A DNA stretch of 64,000 nt from Pararge aegeria (lineage: Eukaryota > Arthropoda > Insecta > Lepidoptera > Nymphalidae), in the NCBI RefSeq assembly GCF_905163445.1, contig NC_053195.1, forward strand, positions 9,476,501 through 9,540,500, given 5' to 3'. The notes under the pieces were generated by a model that was not told the DNA's origin, searched no databases, and saw nothing but the letters and a program-made list of their open reading frames with translations. Below, piece by piece: positions 22,461 to 34,641 of the stretch. Both the position numbers and the translations under genes were made by a program. The number at the start of each line of letters is the position of its first letter. Position 1 is the stretch's first letter.

Positions 22461-25143
22461 ATATTCTCTCACTCGGGCTTAGACTCTAGCTTTCATATAT
22501 CGAACCTGATAATTAATAGATAAGATAAAAAGATAATTGTGTTACACACTTGACAATAAAATCGTTAGCTAGTATGTTACCTCAGCCCGCCAGCCAGATT
22601 AATGCAGCGGGGTGGGTTTGTATAACTCTCCGGCCAATGGCATTCACGCTATTTTGTACTTGTTGTCACTTATATATATAAATCCAAATCAGGGGAATCC
22701 ATGCAAGAAACTAATAAAGTAGTTTTGTAGCGTACGAAGCTTTGCGTTCATATCTGTCGTTGACGTCAATGGAGTCACCGTAAATGAGTGCGAGCTATAA
22801 ACATTCCGGTCCTTTAACTAAAACTCGTTAAGCTTTATTACAAGTCGGTGATAAAGCCCAATATTGAATAATAACATTTATCTCGTCGAGTGATAACGTG
22901 GAAAGTCGTAAACATGTTTTGAACATCGCACAATTTTATGCGAAAATGTGATCTATTTACTGGTTCAGTTAACAAAATTGACTGGCGACTAGCCGCGCGT
23001 AGCGTTTTAATTAGCCGCAGGCGAAGCTTCCCACCAGATTCCACCTGCATTTAAAAATCATTGATTCCCAAATAAACTGGAACTGAGAAACTTTTAACTA
23101 TTACTACTACGTTAGGACTGAGGTCATAGCGCAAAAGCAATGCAAGACCGTGGTATTTTGAACTCCCTACAAACAACCTTTGTTGTGCAGTGGACTTTCA
23201 TTGGTTGACATCATGATAATAATTAATGAAGTTTAATATTTTATTTGTTTCTTTTATGGTTGGTTCTTATATTTTTCCGTTAAGTTGCCAGAATTAAATA
23301 TTTTCAGAATTCAATGGTGACGTGGGCTACATGCGTGAACGTCTCAGAGAGCTTACTTCAGGACGGCCAAGTTAGATGGTGCTAATCCCATAACACTCGT
23401 AAATACATAAGTTTTAGGCGTAGCTTTTCTAAGCTAAGTAAACAAAGCATGAATCTAAGATAGTTTGACTGATTCCACAAACATGAACTTTGTGATGTAT
23501 CAAGAGATAATAAAATCAATATTTTACCTAACCTTTATCTACAAACTGATTATGTGGGAGTCGAGCTTCCACTTGTCGCTATTTGAAAACATATAAAATT
23601 ACTTGCTCAACGTAAACACGTACAAATGCAAGTATTTGTGCAATCTCTTTGAGCGAAGTTTACGATAACATGATTCTAAACTAGTAACTCAAATAAGTTA
23701 GCCAAAATTGTTTTTGAAAGAAGACATTGGGAGAAGTAAACTACGGTGAGCACAAATATTTTTGTAAATCTTATTTAAATGCAAGATACACCTACATAAG
23801 ATATCTACGGTTTTTATAAACGCAAAAGTGTAATCCTTCTTTCACGCAGCAATCAAGCAAAGGATTAACGTGACTATTTGTATAATTATTGCTTATGGGT
23901 GAAAAAAACAATAAAAAGTATGTAGTACAAAAAAGTAGAAAAATAGTATAAATTGCAATGTTGGACTCTGAAATAAAATCATGACATGCCATGAACTTAA
24001 CTCGTTACAGTGGAAGTTTTTTTTTTGCCATTAGTAATTATATCTAAAATATGAAACTCAAGCAAAAAAACTGTAAGGAAAATAGAATAATATGATACGA
24101 TTTATGGTGTAGAAAATATCTTCGACCGAACCTTTTAGTCCCAAACGGCCGAGACTTGTAATAGCTCCAGACGACTGGGGGCCTGTGAGGTCGACAGTCA
24201 AAGTGGAGGATCTAAGTGGAAAGGAAGATTTATTATAAAATATTCTCTATCCAAAGCACTCATTTTGGGATTGGAAAGTATTATATTATTGGTTGTTTCA
24301 CCAAATGGTTTGATTTTATAACTGAGGCGTCCGTATGTTTGATATCAGTAACGTAGGTACTAGATTACTAGTCTCTAGTAGGTACCTACATTAAGACATA
24401 CTAATACATATAGCACATATGGCTCCGCGTGAGCTACATTCTAGCTAAACCTAGCCACACTTTCGGTAGGCTTACTCTGAAATTAATTTTCGTTTCTGTG
24501 GGCAGTTGAGGATAAATTACTATATATTTTATACACAGTTATATAAAAATGCAACGTTGTGTGAAAACCTCAAATCTTTCAAGTTTTAATTATGTTTTTG
24601 TAGTTAAGTGACCACTTAGCTTTATAAACATAATAAATACTTCTACGGAAGATAATAATTAGCCCTAAGTATATGCCTTGCAATAGAAAAGCACCAGCAT
24701 CTAGGGAATTTTTCCGATGGTGTCCTCATCGAAAAGCTTTATACCTATGTATTTTGTTGTAGGTTTTACTTTATTTGTTAATCCATTATAATATTTATTG
24801 GTAACCTATGTAACCTCCACACAAAAAACAGAGAAAGGAAAATATATTAAAAAAAAAAACACTAAAAACTCAATACATCCTAAATTCGTCAGATGCACTC
24901 ATTTTCTCGAAATTTTACACACAGTTAGTTAATTGGCATTCTGTAGTCGATCATACTTATAAGTTTAGCCTGGAAAATTAAAAGATTCCTACGGAATTAC
25001 ATGTCTTGAACTAATTATTATTATTTTTGAGACTAAAGTTCTCATCACGCGTGAACTTAATACCGGTTAAATGGTTCTAAAATCCATATTTATACCAAAG
25101 CATGTGATGTATTTTTCACAACAACTTCGAAAGGAACTACCTA
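22461..25143. other. Intergenic, no gene seen
   Basis: Long AT-rich stretch. A perfect CRE palindrome TGACGTCA lies at 22761-22768, probably by chance. ORFs at 22838-23050 and 23792-23992 show no features. Confidence 0.5.
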
Positions 25144-25655
25144 CTTCAAAAGGGAAGCTGACAAAAGGATTCAGCTGGGTTGGGCAGTATTCGGAAAACT
25201 AAGTCAGTTGTTCAACTCGTTAATACCCCAAAGCTTGAAAACGAAGATATTTAATGAGTGTGTCCTGCCTGTGATGACATATGGGGCGGAAACGTCGGCA
25301 CTAACTGGGCGTTGTCAACAAGTTTAAAGTCGCGCAGCGTACTAAGGAATTAGGAGTTTCTCTGAGGGACAAAAATCGGTAGGAGGACTAAAGTCACCGA
25401 CATGGCCCAAAGAATAAGCAGGCTGAAGTGGCAACGGGCGGATCATGTCTGTCGTAGAACCGATGGCCGTTTGGGCAGACGTGTTCTGGGGCGGAGACCG
25501 CGCACCGGCGATCGCAGTGTGGGACGACTTTAAGAAGATGACCTCAAAAAGATAGCTGGAAGCAGCTGGTTGAGAAAGGCGGCAGGTGTTTAGTGGCGTG
25601 CTCTCGGAAAGGCCTATGTCCAGCTGTGGATGCTTGCAGGCTGATGATGATGATG
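25144..25655 (+). pseudogene. LINE reverse transcriptase C-terminal remnant
   Basis: The frame reads KRIQLGWAVFGKLSQLFNS, then NECVLPVMTYGAETSAL, typical of endonuclease/reverse-transcriptase LINEs of insects (RTE-like). A stop and frameshifts follow (GRCQQV*), then relics such as LKWQRADHVCRRTDGR. It ends GGCTGATGATGATGATG. Dead copy, truncated at the 5' end. Confidence 0.75.
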
Positions 25656-26490
25656 TATTTTAGAGATAGGTTGTACCGTGTGGTGATAGCACAACCTATT
25701 CTTCTATTAGAGATGCCTTTATCTTTAATAAGAAGAGGCCTTATTTTTAATAAGAAGTGAATTTTATATTTAATAAGAAGTGTACTTTTATAAGAAATTT
25801 ATGTTATTATGTATTCTTCGGGTTATATCTAGTTTTGTACGTTTTTAATTTATCATTTTAATTTCTGAAATATGAAACATGTGCCTTTGCAAGGTTGCAT
25901 TCTGGACGACATCGCTATTTAGTTGACCGCTGAGAAATTCTACTTCTACATTATTTACTTTGATGTACAATGAAGTGTATTTTCATATCATTTTATTTCC
26001 CAGCTCGGTTCACAATATTAAAATATCGAGCATGCCTCCTAAAATAGATCTTCTATATCTATATATCTCCTCCTATATCTCTCCACGCCTCACAACTCCA
26101 GTACGCCTCATAGATTTTGCGAATAGCGTTCTCGATTACGGCGCGTCTGAACCTCTGCGTGTAAATATTTGCTTTAAGGAAAATTCCACTTAAATGGACT
26201 ATGAATATTTTCAATATAACGTCTGAATAATAAGCAAATTTACATTATCAAAATATTTACTTAAGAATACATTCGAAATTATTTCTCATCTAGAAATAAG
26301 CTAATATTCAAAATTCCAGGTTTGAAGGTTTTTTTATTAATGCCCCTTAAATCATAAAGCAAAAAAATCAAGTACATACGTTGTCCTTTTGCGTTATGTA
26401 AGAAGAACAAAACAAAAAGCACATTTCCATTTATTTAGATAGCATTAGAAATTTTAGAATAAATTAAATGAATATTGATACAATGTTAAA
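25656..26490. other. Intergenic, nothing seen
   Basis: Short AAGAAGTG-type local repeats at about 25725-25790; no gene. Confidence 0.45.
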
Positions 26491-26498
26491 TATAAATA
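26491..26498 (+). promoter_or_regulatory. TATA box of the 26653 first exon
   Basis: TATAAATA. A start about 31 bases downstream (about 26522) gives a 5' UTR of about 130 bases that contains no ATG before the one at 26653. Confidence 0.5.
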
Positions 26499-26652
26499 GA
26501 AGTAGTGCGGTGTAGTGATTATCGATTGCTTTGACCGGAAATTAGCGTGTCTAGTGACGACCACTGCTTCATTACTCGGCGTAGAGTCACTTCCTGTCGT
26601 CTAACTAACTTAACTAGCTGTAATTAGACCGAAGACACAGTTTCATTTAGAA

Positions 26653-26743
26653 ATGGCAAGTGCCGAAGACGTGGCGCGCCCATATTATGGCTCTATCATG
26701 AACCGGGCTTCGTGTTTGATAAACACAGGGGACGTGTTACGTG
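26653..26743 (+). CDS. Probable first coding exon, gene unidentified
   Basis: The ATG is in good context (AGAAATGGC). It opens a 30-codon stretch (MASAEDVARPYYGSIMNRAS to NTGDVLRG) ending at GTG|gtaaat, a plausible donor in phase 1. Base composition is clearly richer in GC than the flanks and there is no earlier ATG after the presumed start site. Read through the donor, the frame stops about 17 codons later, so a spliced gene is more likely than a 47-residue protein. There is no signal peptide. I do not recognise the N-terminus, and no phase-compatible second exon was found downstream. The rest may lie across a long intron or outside the window. Confidence 0.45.
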
Positions 26744-27048
26744 GTAAATACCCATGGAAAAGTAATTTGTACGTCCTTGCCACATTATTATATTAAACTT
26801 ACTAACGTAATAAGAAATACATCCGTTTTAAACTGCACTTTAGGAAAAAAAACGACCTGAAAAAAAATCTCTATACGCCGTAAGAAAAATCAATGATTAA
26901 ACTGAACTTTAGGTAAAAAAATCTACACGAGCCGTGAGAAAAATTTATCACAAATAAAGTGAAAACCAGTACCTATTTTTTTTTCTTTTTACTAAAGGGT
27001 TTGTTCAACAGTGAAAGTGTCACCCTCTTAGGTTTAGTCAGTTTGTAG

Positions 27049-27498
27049 TATCTTGCACTTAAAAAGAAAGTTTTTGATTCCTGTCTACTACCATGCCTTA
27101 CGTACGGTTGCCAGACTTGGATCTATAACAGTGCAACGTGCCAAAAAATACAAACCTGCCAACGTGCTATGGAAAGGAGCATTATATTAAACTCAAAGAT
27201 AGACACAGATACGCAACCATTAAATAAAACCAAAGTAATTGATGCGTTAACCTATAGCAGAAGCCAGAAATGGAAATGGGCAGGTCACGTCGCACGTACC
27301 CCTAATAATAAATGGATAAAACGCACATCTCTATGGAAAGGTCCAAAGGGCATTAGAAAACGGGGTCGCCCAAAGGTACGATGGACAGATGAATTAGAGA
27401 GTGTGGCTGGCGAGAACTGGCTTGAAAGAGCGCTAAACAGTGCTGAGTGGCAGAAAATGGAGGAGGCCTTTACCCACAAGGGATCCTTGGTTTCATAA
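27049..27498 (+). pseudogene. LINE reverse transcriptase C-terminal fragment
   Basis: Open frame of about 150 codons without its 5' part (upstream stop at 27046). Motifs in order are KKKVFDSCLLPCLTYGCQTW, CQRAMERSI, WKWAGHVARTPNNKW, RKRGRPKVRWTDELE and AGENWLERALNSAEW. These are the hallmarks of the C-terminus of insect endonuclease/reverse-transcriptase LINEs. It belongs to the same general class as 25144 but to a different subfamily. The catalytic reverse transcriptase region is missing, so it is inactive. Confidence 0.8.
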
Positions 27499-28363
27499 CT
27501 CAATTTGTAAAAAAAAAAATTTTTTTATTTAACATAACAAATTTGCAAAAGCTTTATTCTTATCTATTTTTATATATTTTTTTTTTGTTGTTTATATTTT
27601 TTATCTATTTATTTTGTATCTATTTATGCGGGTAGGTACAAAAAAATGTCACAATTACTCTTTAACGTCAAGACTGTAGAAATTTAATAAAAAGAATTTC
27701 ATAAGAAAACGATAATGTTCCGCTGAGATAACACTACACATTTATCATTACACACTCAGGATCACAATAACCTTCACTTTGTATCAATACTGTATCTAAA
27801 TATGTTATATTTGATTTGTTTATGTGTAGCAATGCTAGTTACTGTAGTGACTTTGACAGAAAAAGTTTGAATCAAGGAATAATAAACGGCTTTTTTATTT
27901 ATTTATTTTACTCTACGCCGCATAGTTATATAAATCATTTTGTATAGCATTGTAGCTTTACGTGAAAGCGGAGAAGCTAGAATGCTATTAAAAATACCAA
28001 CATTCATTCGTTCTAAATTAAACTTCATACATAAATTTATTCTTTCCATATCATTACGCAGTACCTTAGTTACAGTTAGTAATTAGCTTAAGAACATCTT
28101 CACTTCAGATAACATCGATCTTGTATTTAACAAATAGGTATCGTCGGTGGCCATCTATTTCCGCGTTAACAATTGGCAATATTGGAAATCCACCGTATAA
28201 TGCTTTAGTAACAAGGATATTATAATCCATCTATCCACTACGATATGTAGGTCATATTGATTTAATAGTGTAGATAATAGGGTAGAAATATATTCTGTAC
28301 TAGCCTTCGGCACCTGGCCTCGCCCTTTGGAAACTTTTGCAATTGGATATAGGTAGAGAATAA
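27499..28363. other. Intergenic, nothing seen
   Basis: T-rich tract after the LINE end, then unremarkable AT-rich DNA. Confidence 0.45.
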
Positions 28364-28424
28364 CATTATTGGCTTCGGTTATTATTATATTAGTATATAT
28401 TAAGAATAACCGAAGCCAATAATG
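28364..28424. repeat. Perfect fold-back, 20-bp arms
   Basis: CATTATTGGCTTCGGTTATT at 28364-28383 and its exact complement at 28405-28424, with a 21-base AT loop. Confidence 0.9.
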
Positions 28425-28605
28425 ATAAAAGCCTCAGGTTACATTAAATATCGGCTTGTGGTAGCTAGTGGTTAGCCGGCTAGTGACCACAAATTGAATT
28501 GTGTTGGGTTTTTCTTTAAATACATTTATACAAAACCGGAGTTAAGAAATTTCCACCCCTTGATCGGAAAGCACGTTACGGGTCTACATTATTATTTATC
28601 ACTAA

Positions 28606-28794
28606 AATCCTACTAATATTATAAATGCGAAAGTTTTTATGGATGGATATTTGTTACTCTTTCACGCAAAAACTACTGAATTGTGGAATGGAGATTGATT
28701 ATACTTTGAATTAAAACATAGGCAGCTTTTTTATCCCGGGAAAATGTTCATAAAACCAAAAAACCGCGTACGAAGCCGTGGGCAACAGCTGGTA
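28606..28794 (+). mobile_element. Non-autonomous Helitron-like element
   Basis: Starts TCCTACTAATATTATAAATG and ends GAAGCCGTGGGCAACAGCTGGT, both ends typical of short lepidopteran Helitrons. Length about 189 bp. The terminal CTAGT has mutated to CTGGT. Confidence 0.75.
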
Positions 28795-28892
28795 AGATAT
28801 ATTTCGGAGAGTGTGCTCAAGCATTTCAACAATTTGATGGGCCTATGTCATAAAAAAATCTCTTACAGGTAGTCATCTCTATTTTTCATGAA

Positions 28893-28989
28893 AAAATATT
28901 CATCAGTTATCCTTGTACACAAGCTACGCTTACTTTGGAGCTAGATGGCGATGTGTGTACTGTCGTATATACTTATTTTATTTATTTAA
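28893..28989 (+). mobile_element. SINE family A, 3' part
   Basis: AATATTCATCAGTTATCCTTG, then GAGCTAGATGGCGATGTGTG, then a (TTTA)n tail. The head is missing. Confidence 0.7.
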
Positions 28990-29488
28990 TAAAAAAAAAC
29001 GTTTTCGTAAGTAAATATAGATAAATACCTACCCAATATCAAGAAAAGAGTTGAAGCAATAAAAATAAATTGTCAAGTCCTTTGAACAAGTTCAAAGTAG
29101 AGTTGCGTAGACATATCAATAAAGAAAACTTCGAACCGTAAACTAAGATGGAGAGTTATTAGAATCAAACTAAACTCGCATTACTTCTTCTTAGAGCTAA
29201 CTAAACTTGTCTATATAGGTTCCTACCAGGTAATGGAACAGTTATAGATAACTAGTTATTGTTTTTTTTTACTCTATAATTTTGTATTAGGTTATTACGG
29301 TTTCAATAACCGTGGTAACTGTTTATTTTAAAGGGATTTAAAAGGTATCCCTTTTACTATCCTATCAAGTAACTCTATGCCGAAAATTAAGTTGATTGGT
29401 TACCTTTTTTATAGTAATACTTGACGGACCACGCAGATTGATGGAAAGTTAGAAACCAGTGCCTATACACAGACAAACACTTCACATG

Positions 29489-29628
29489 CAGTGGCGTGCA
29501 CTTCATACATGCACAAAAGAACTGAATACCCAAATTATTTTATATAACTCGTATTGGAGGGAATTCTTTCCATTTTATGCGATCTACCTCGTTTATGCAT
29601 ATGGTCGAAAACCCTGTGCACGCCCCTG
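29489..29628 (+). mobile_element. hAT-like MITE with 8-bp target duplication
   Basis: 140-bp element. The ends are CAGTGGCGTGCAC and GTGCACGCCCCTG, inverted repeats with one mismatch in 13. Flanks TTCACATG (29481-29488) and TTCACAGG (29629-29636) form an 8-bp target-site duplication with one change. CAGTGG ends and 8-bp duplications are hAT hallmarks. No transposase. Confidence 0.8.
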
Positions 29629-30510
29629 TTCACAGGGCATGCAACATGCCGCGCCGTATTCATCAAACCAACCACACCCTTTAACCTAACTACCCAGTTA
29701 GTGCGCTGAAATAAAAACAAACAAATTTTCGCGTGTATAATTTTAGTAAGGATTCTTACTGATCATAAGTTTGTATTGACACCACCATAATGCCTTGTAT
29801 TCTAAAATTTTTATTTTTAGAACAATATAACAAATCTACCATCTACTGTGTTCATTCCATATCTTATAGAGTCTAGCTACCTCCATAAAATTAAGGAAAA
29901 ATGTTCGTTACGATCTTGCTATAAAAAGCAACTTCTCTGCACCGAATTTCAGCAAGATCGCTTTAGAGATTTGGCTTCAAAAAGGTAACAATCGATCAAA
30001 TGCCCTGGGACCTTCTGTGATATGAACTATTACATTCTTTCACCTATTTATCAAATCTTTTGTATATTTGTAGCGGAATTTATGGTTTTCAAATGTTCTG
30101 TTTTACCGTAGGACAATGACATTTTTCTGCGATATCTACGTAGCCAATAGTGCCGATTATGTTGTACAAATCTCTGAACACCGCCTCGCTATATTGTGAC
30201 AACTCTGCATCCTAGATGAAAAAATAAATTAAAATGTCTAAATACAAAGTAGTATCGGGTTCATGTCCCCACCTCATTTCCCCATTCGAAAAATTAATAC
30301 TTTCGCTTTCTAAGGCACTTCTCAATGGGGCCATTAAAATTGCTCAGGTACTAAAAATCTGCGCTGCATGATCTTATGTTACATACGTCATGCATGATGT
30401 AACAAAATGCTAAGCTGGAAACTTTCAATCAATCATCAACCTGGCTCTTCTGTTATTTGAGCATTTCAATTAACTGCTCAAGTAATTGAAGCGCCGGGGT
30501 ATCACTTTAT

Positions 30511-30653
30511 CGCCGGCGTGCACTTCATAAATGCAGTAAAGCCCTGCGTACCCTAATTGTTTTACATAACTCGTATTGTAGGAGGATTTTCCATTTTTCG
30601 CTTGCTACCTGACTTATGCCTACCACCAGGGTAAAACCCTGTACACGTTGAAG
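30511..30653 (+). mobile_element. hAT-like MITE, diverged copy
   Basis: 143-bp relative of 29489 (GGCGTGCACTTCATAAATGC, TACATAACTCGTATTGTAGG). It is bounded by CACTTTAT (30503-30510) and CACCTTAT (30654-30661), an 8-bp duplication with one change. The terminal repeats are decayed. Confidence 0.7.
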
Positions 30654-32729
30654 CACCTTATGATAAGGTATTGTACTGTATATTTTAATTATGAAGATAT
30701 CTCGTTTCCTCATTCTTTTACAATTGATGTTTAATTGATAATTTTACAGGAACAAGTTACCTGGATTGACCCGTGAAGTGAGCTTGACCTATATTGAAAT
30801 GTATTGATCGAACAACAAACAAAGGTCGACATGCACGAGCAAAATATAGTCAGACATTTATGAATGTCCTGGAAACAGTGAAGACGGACAAGTGGTTATT
30901 AAAACTTAATTTCTTTCTTGTTGAATTTTATATTAACTAGCCTCGCGCGTTATTTCGCTTGCGTTTAATATAGCAGGAATCAATTATTTTGCATTTGAAC
31001 GTGATTTATTTTCATATATCCTTCTTCTTACTAAACGTAAAACTTGCGCTGAACTAGCACCAAGGCTGAAATCTATAGAGCGTAAGAGGTACTTTGATTT
31101 TGCTCAGGCAAAGTTAGTGTTACTGAGGAACAGATTTATATTGAGTTCTGCTAAGTTTCTCGTTTTAACAGTTTCTCAAGTCCCAGCTAAGCAATTATTA
31201 CTATATATTCCAATAGAAAGCTAATTCTATATTCATAAAAGTACCTATTGTTCTCTATCCTGTTTTGATTTTTCGAGTGAACGAAGAACCTTATAGGATA
31301 TTTCATAAATTTCCCGTCAAATATCAAGTTATTTATCTATGTTAAATTCTCTTACTAAAATAGAATAATTAAATCGATATTCTTATTATAAAAATTTATA
31401 TGGTAATAGAGCACTGTTTTATTATATTTTTCTTTTTAAATTCTTAAAGAACAAATTTTCAATACACCGAGTATTGAAATTTTGTCAGTAAATTAATTGT
31501 GTCAGTATGATTTCTTGGAATAGGAATCACGCTGACATCCATTTTTATGTGTAAGTTATGAGTATTCATTACGTACATACACAAATTACGCACTACTATT
31601 GACCTTACAATTTAAGTAATGATTTCCCAGTAGGTATCACACTGATTCATAGTCTCATATCTCTAAACGTCGTTTTAAAGCACACAAAAAGATCAAATCT
31701 ATATGGCAATGATAAAAAAATTGTCTTCAGGTATTTTTATAATAACAGTAACCAAACTATCGCTTTCGTGGGAAAATCCTAAGGAAAAATCTCTAGGGAA
31801 ATGAGAATTTATTTCTGATTTCCTAAGTTGGTGTGCACGCATCTAAAACGGAGTTAAGTATATATATAACATAAAGCAAACAGTAAAAATACCTAAAAAA
31901 AACTGTTCGGTACGATTTAGAAAATTGTACTTTCAATATAATTGTTTTAACAATTAAAATTTAATAACACTGCATGTTAAGAATATGTATGAAACGCGTG
32001 TGCTTTCATCCACTTTCGGTTCGCTTACCTTATCATATGCTTCTTCTTGCTTCACTAGCGTCTCTGTCATACATACTGGAAACTGTCTTATAGTGTATTG
32101 ATCAACATGGCACACTATTATCATAAGCTACTAAAATATAAATTATTATTTATTTATTTATACTATTCATCCACTCCACAGCAAGAGATTGAGAAAGATG
32201 CAGAAAATCAAAAAAAGAACATTCAATTCAAGTAAGTAGTAGGATAAAAAATGCGGCCGTATCGCTAATTAGCGATTTCTGCCAGGCAACCTTAAGTTTA
32301 GTATTTCGTTTGGCTGCTTTCTTTCGTGGAACCCGTTTTAAGTCGCTTTACGAAAATGGCTTTTTAATGAAATGTTTTAATTACAAATCATTAAGTAATT
32401 ATTATATTTGTAAACAATAATTCAGGAAAATCCTCATGGCCCTTTAGGCCAAAATCTGGATAGGTAATGACTATTTTACTTACCTTTACCGCTATGGGTT
32501 TTTAATGATTAACATTATGACGTTCTTTAACCACAAATTCCAATAAGACGAATCGGGTGAATAATACCATGTAGAGTATTAATTTCCTGTTTCACAAGTA
32601 AATATCTACCTCAGTATACGGACAGAAACATTCCGAGCCAGTCTGTCACCGTCTTATCAGTATTTAAAACGGATACTGCAGTGTACTGGCATTTTATAAA
32701 AAAAAACTGTGATTTCAAATGTTAGTGAA
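30654..32729. other. Intergenic, no gene seen
   Basis: A reversed Helitron 3' end (AACTAGCCTCGCGCG) lies at about 30936. Two weak exon-like segments (32029-32070 minus and 32182-32231 plus) were set aside for lack of partners. Confidence 0.45.
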
Positions 32730-33665
32730 ATGGAAATTGTAAACGATAGTGATACGACTGCTGTGTTTTCTAGAGGACAATATATTGAGTCAAATACATT
32801 TCTAACGGAAGCAAACAATGTTACAAAAGTTGCAGCAGACATTTACAATTACTCTTCTTCAAACGTGTCAAGTTACAATGAAACACAATTTTCTACAGTA
32901 TTCCAAGCGTTCATTATATCTGAAATTGTTATGACAGCTATGGAGTTACTGCTGTCGACCGTAGCAGCTCTGAAGATTACCCGATGGAGAAATAATTACA
33001 GAAATCAAATGTTAATGCAGCTTAGCCTCGCACGTTTTGTAAAAAGGATCATATTCTTCATTGAATTCATGAAGGGAAACGCTTTTATAAATTCGTCGTT
33101 GATAACTAAAACGATATTAACAAGCTGTCAAATATACATTGACTTTGTGATAGTTATTCTAGTCTGTATTTTTATTAAACACATGTACGATAGTTTAATA
33201 ATAGTGATAGTGAAGATAAGCAAATTTAACTTTTACAGTGTTTTGTGTTGCTCGTGGTTACTACCGATGCCTATTAGTGTAATCTGGACAGCAGTCATAG
33301 TGACGAAGCTCCTAAATGAATGGACAGCATATTTTATAATTTGTCTTGTATTCAGATGGCCGCTAATTTTCTTGGGTACCATTTTGTATTTTACTGTTTT
33401 ATTTAACGTACTAACAGATAAAATACGAAGTTTTGCCAGGAGTCTCACAATAGTAACATTTCTCATATGTTTAGTTATAAACTTTTATTTGTTCTCCAAA
33501 GACATTATTATGTTATGGTGCTTCAAATCGTTTACAACTATTTTGATAAGCTACGTCTCGGGTTTTATATTAAATTTCCTTATACTTTGTTTTTATATTA
33601 TATTAATTTTCTTTAGTTATAAAAGTAATACAAAGTCATGCAATATGTTACCCGAATGTGAGTGA
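32730..33665 (+). CDS. Seven-transmembrane receptor-like protein, intronless (class B GPCR-like)
   Basis: 311 residues from the first ATG; the longer reading from 32709 would need a GTG start. The N-terminal tail of about 55 residues has no obvious signal peptide but has five N-glycosylation sequons (N5, N30, N40, N45, N50). Seven hydrophobic segments follow at about 58-82, 93-114, 125-150, 168-193, 201-226, 237-256 and 269-295. Class B resemblance: MQLSLARF in helix 2, Cys133 then CIFIKHMYDSLIIVI in helix 3 (compare the F.EG.YL pattern), CCSWLLPMP in helix 4 and YVSGFILNFLILCFY in helix 7. A membrane receptor is likely; its ligand is unknown. The lack of introns is unusual for class B receptors and fits a retrocopy or a lineage-specific gene. 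A gustatory or other insect membrane protein is the alternative. Confidence 0.65.
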   Translation: MEIVNDSDTTAVFSRGQYIESNTFLTEANNVTKVAADIYNYSSSNVSSYNETQFSTVFQAFIISEIVMTAMELLLSTVAALKITRWRNNYRNQMLMQLSLARFVKRIIFFIEFMKGNAFINSSLITKTILTSCQIYIDFVIVILVCIFIKHMYDSLIIVIVKISKFNFYSVLCCSWLLPMPISVIWTAVIVTKLLNEWTAYFIICLVFRWPLIFLGTILYFTVLFNVLTDKIRSFARSLTIVTFLICLVINFYLFSKDIIMLWCFKSFTTILISYVSGFILNFLILCFYIILIFFSYKSNTKSCNMLPECE

Positions 33666-33687
33666 GTACCTACAGCTAATGTGATTA

Positions 33688-33693
33688 AATAAA
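33688..33693 (+). terminator. Poly(A) signal of the receptor-like gene
   Basis: AATAAA 23 bases after the stop codon; implies a very short 3' UTR. Confidence 0.6.
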
Positions 33694-33788
33694 TTTATTT
33701 ATTGTTTATTTCTAGTAAATTAATTAATCTGCCTATTAGGTATAATTTAGTTCTACTTTATTTAACCTGCCATAGCTACCTCATTATA

Positions 33789-33892
33789 TGTCTGCTAGAA
33801 GAAGTCTATGCCCAGCTGTGGTACTTTGGGTACTGGTTCAGTTATATACAGTGCCCACTGTTCCACCGCTGGGCACAGACTTCTAGCAGACA
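33789..33892. repeat. Imperfect fold-back, 30-33-bp arms
   Basis: Arms 33789-33821 and 33863-33892 differ by a 3-base gap and about two changes, with a loop of about 41 bases. The right arm (CCACCGCTGGGCACAGACTT) is the start of a reversed SINE tail. Confidence 0.75.
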
Positions 33893-34539
33893 ACGAATTA
33901 GGGTTAAGACCCTCCACGTTGTTGCAATTGTGGTCTTTAAAGATTATTATTACGTTCTACTGATTAAAACCAGATGATATTCTGATAATGTTTCAACAGA
34001 AAAACCAAATTACTGTCAATTTTTGGTTTTTGGACCATAAAAAATTCTTCCAGACACCGGAAATCGATACTAGGATCTCGAGATATATACATAATTGAAT
34101 ATGTCAACTTGTAGAGCAACTGAACACTACTTACTGCATCAAACTCATAACTAAAGAACATATGCAACTACAATATTTTAAGTCACCCTTGTTCGTATTT
34201 TATTTCATCCTGAATGTTATGTTTGTTATTAGAACAAGTCTGATTATGTAAAAAGAAAACAAAGTATTGTGTATGAAATATAACCGTTTTTTATAAAAAG
34301 AAAAATAATTCTTATTCCTAATTTAAATATCATAAACCTGTTCCACGTTTTCAAAGAAAATATTGAGATGTTCGGCAAAGGTTTTTTATTCTTTACATAT
34401 TATTTTCTAATGCTAAATCTACTCAAATAAACATGAAAAACATTAGAAAGACGTCGGGAAAAGTAAAACGAAAACGCAATCCTATTAGAAAATATACTTC
34501 TGAAATATACCATTTTAATCCGCTTAATTTGTCCACCAA

Positions 34540-34641
34540 TCTTCACTGGGCCAGCGTGGTGTACTGTGGCTTAACCCCTTCTCATTGTGGGAGGAGACCC
34601 GTGAGCCATAGTGGGCCGGTAATAGGTCGATATGTTGAATC
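34540..34641 (+). mobile_element. SINE tail (family B)
   Basis: CACTGGGCCAGCGTGGTGTA, TTCTCATTGTGGGAGGAGAC, AGTGGGCCGGTAATAGGTCG. The head is lost. Confidence 0.75.

Noticed and set aside
22761..22768. CRE palindrome as a regulatory site
   Set aside because: Isolated eight-base match without a nearby gene.
32029..32070. 14-codon minus-strand segment starting ATG and ending at gtaagc
   Set aside because: No upstream promoter or downstream partner exon; may be part of a repeat.
32182..32231. 50-base segment with ccactccacag acceptor and gtaag donor
   Set aside because: In phase 1, as needed by the 26653 exon, it contains a stop; no other partner found.
32709..32729. Upstream GTG start for the receptor-like gene
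   Set aside because: Non-ATG starts are not expected here and the ATG at 32730 follows closely.
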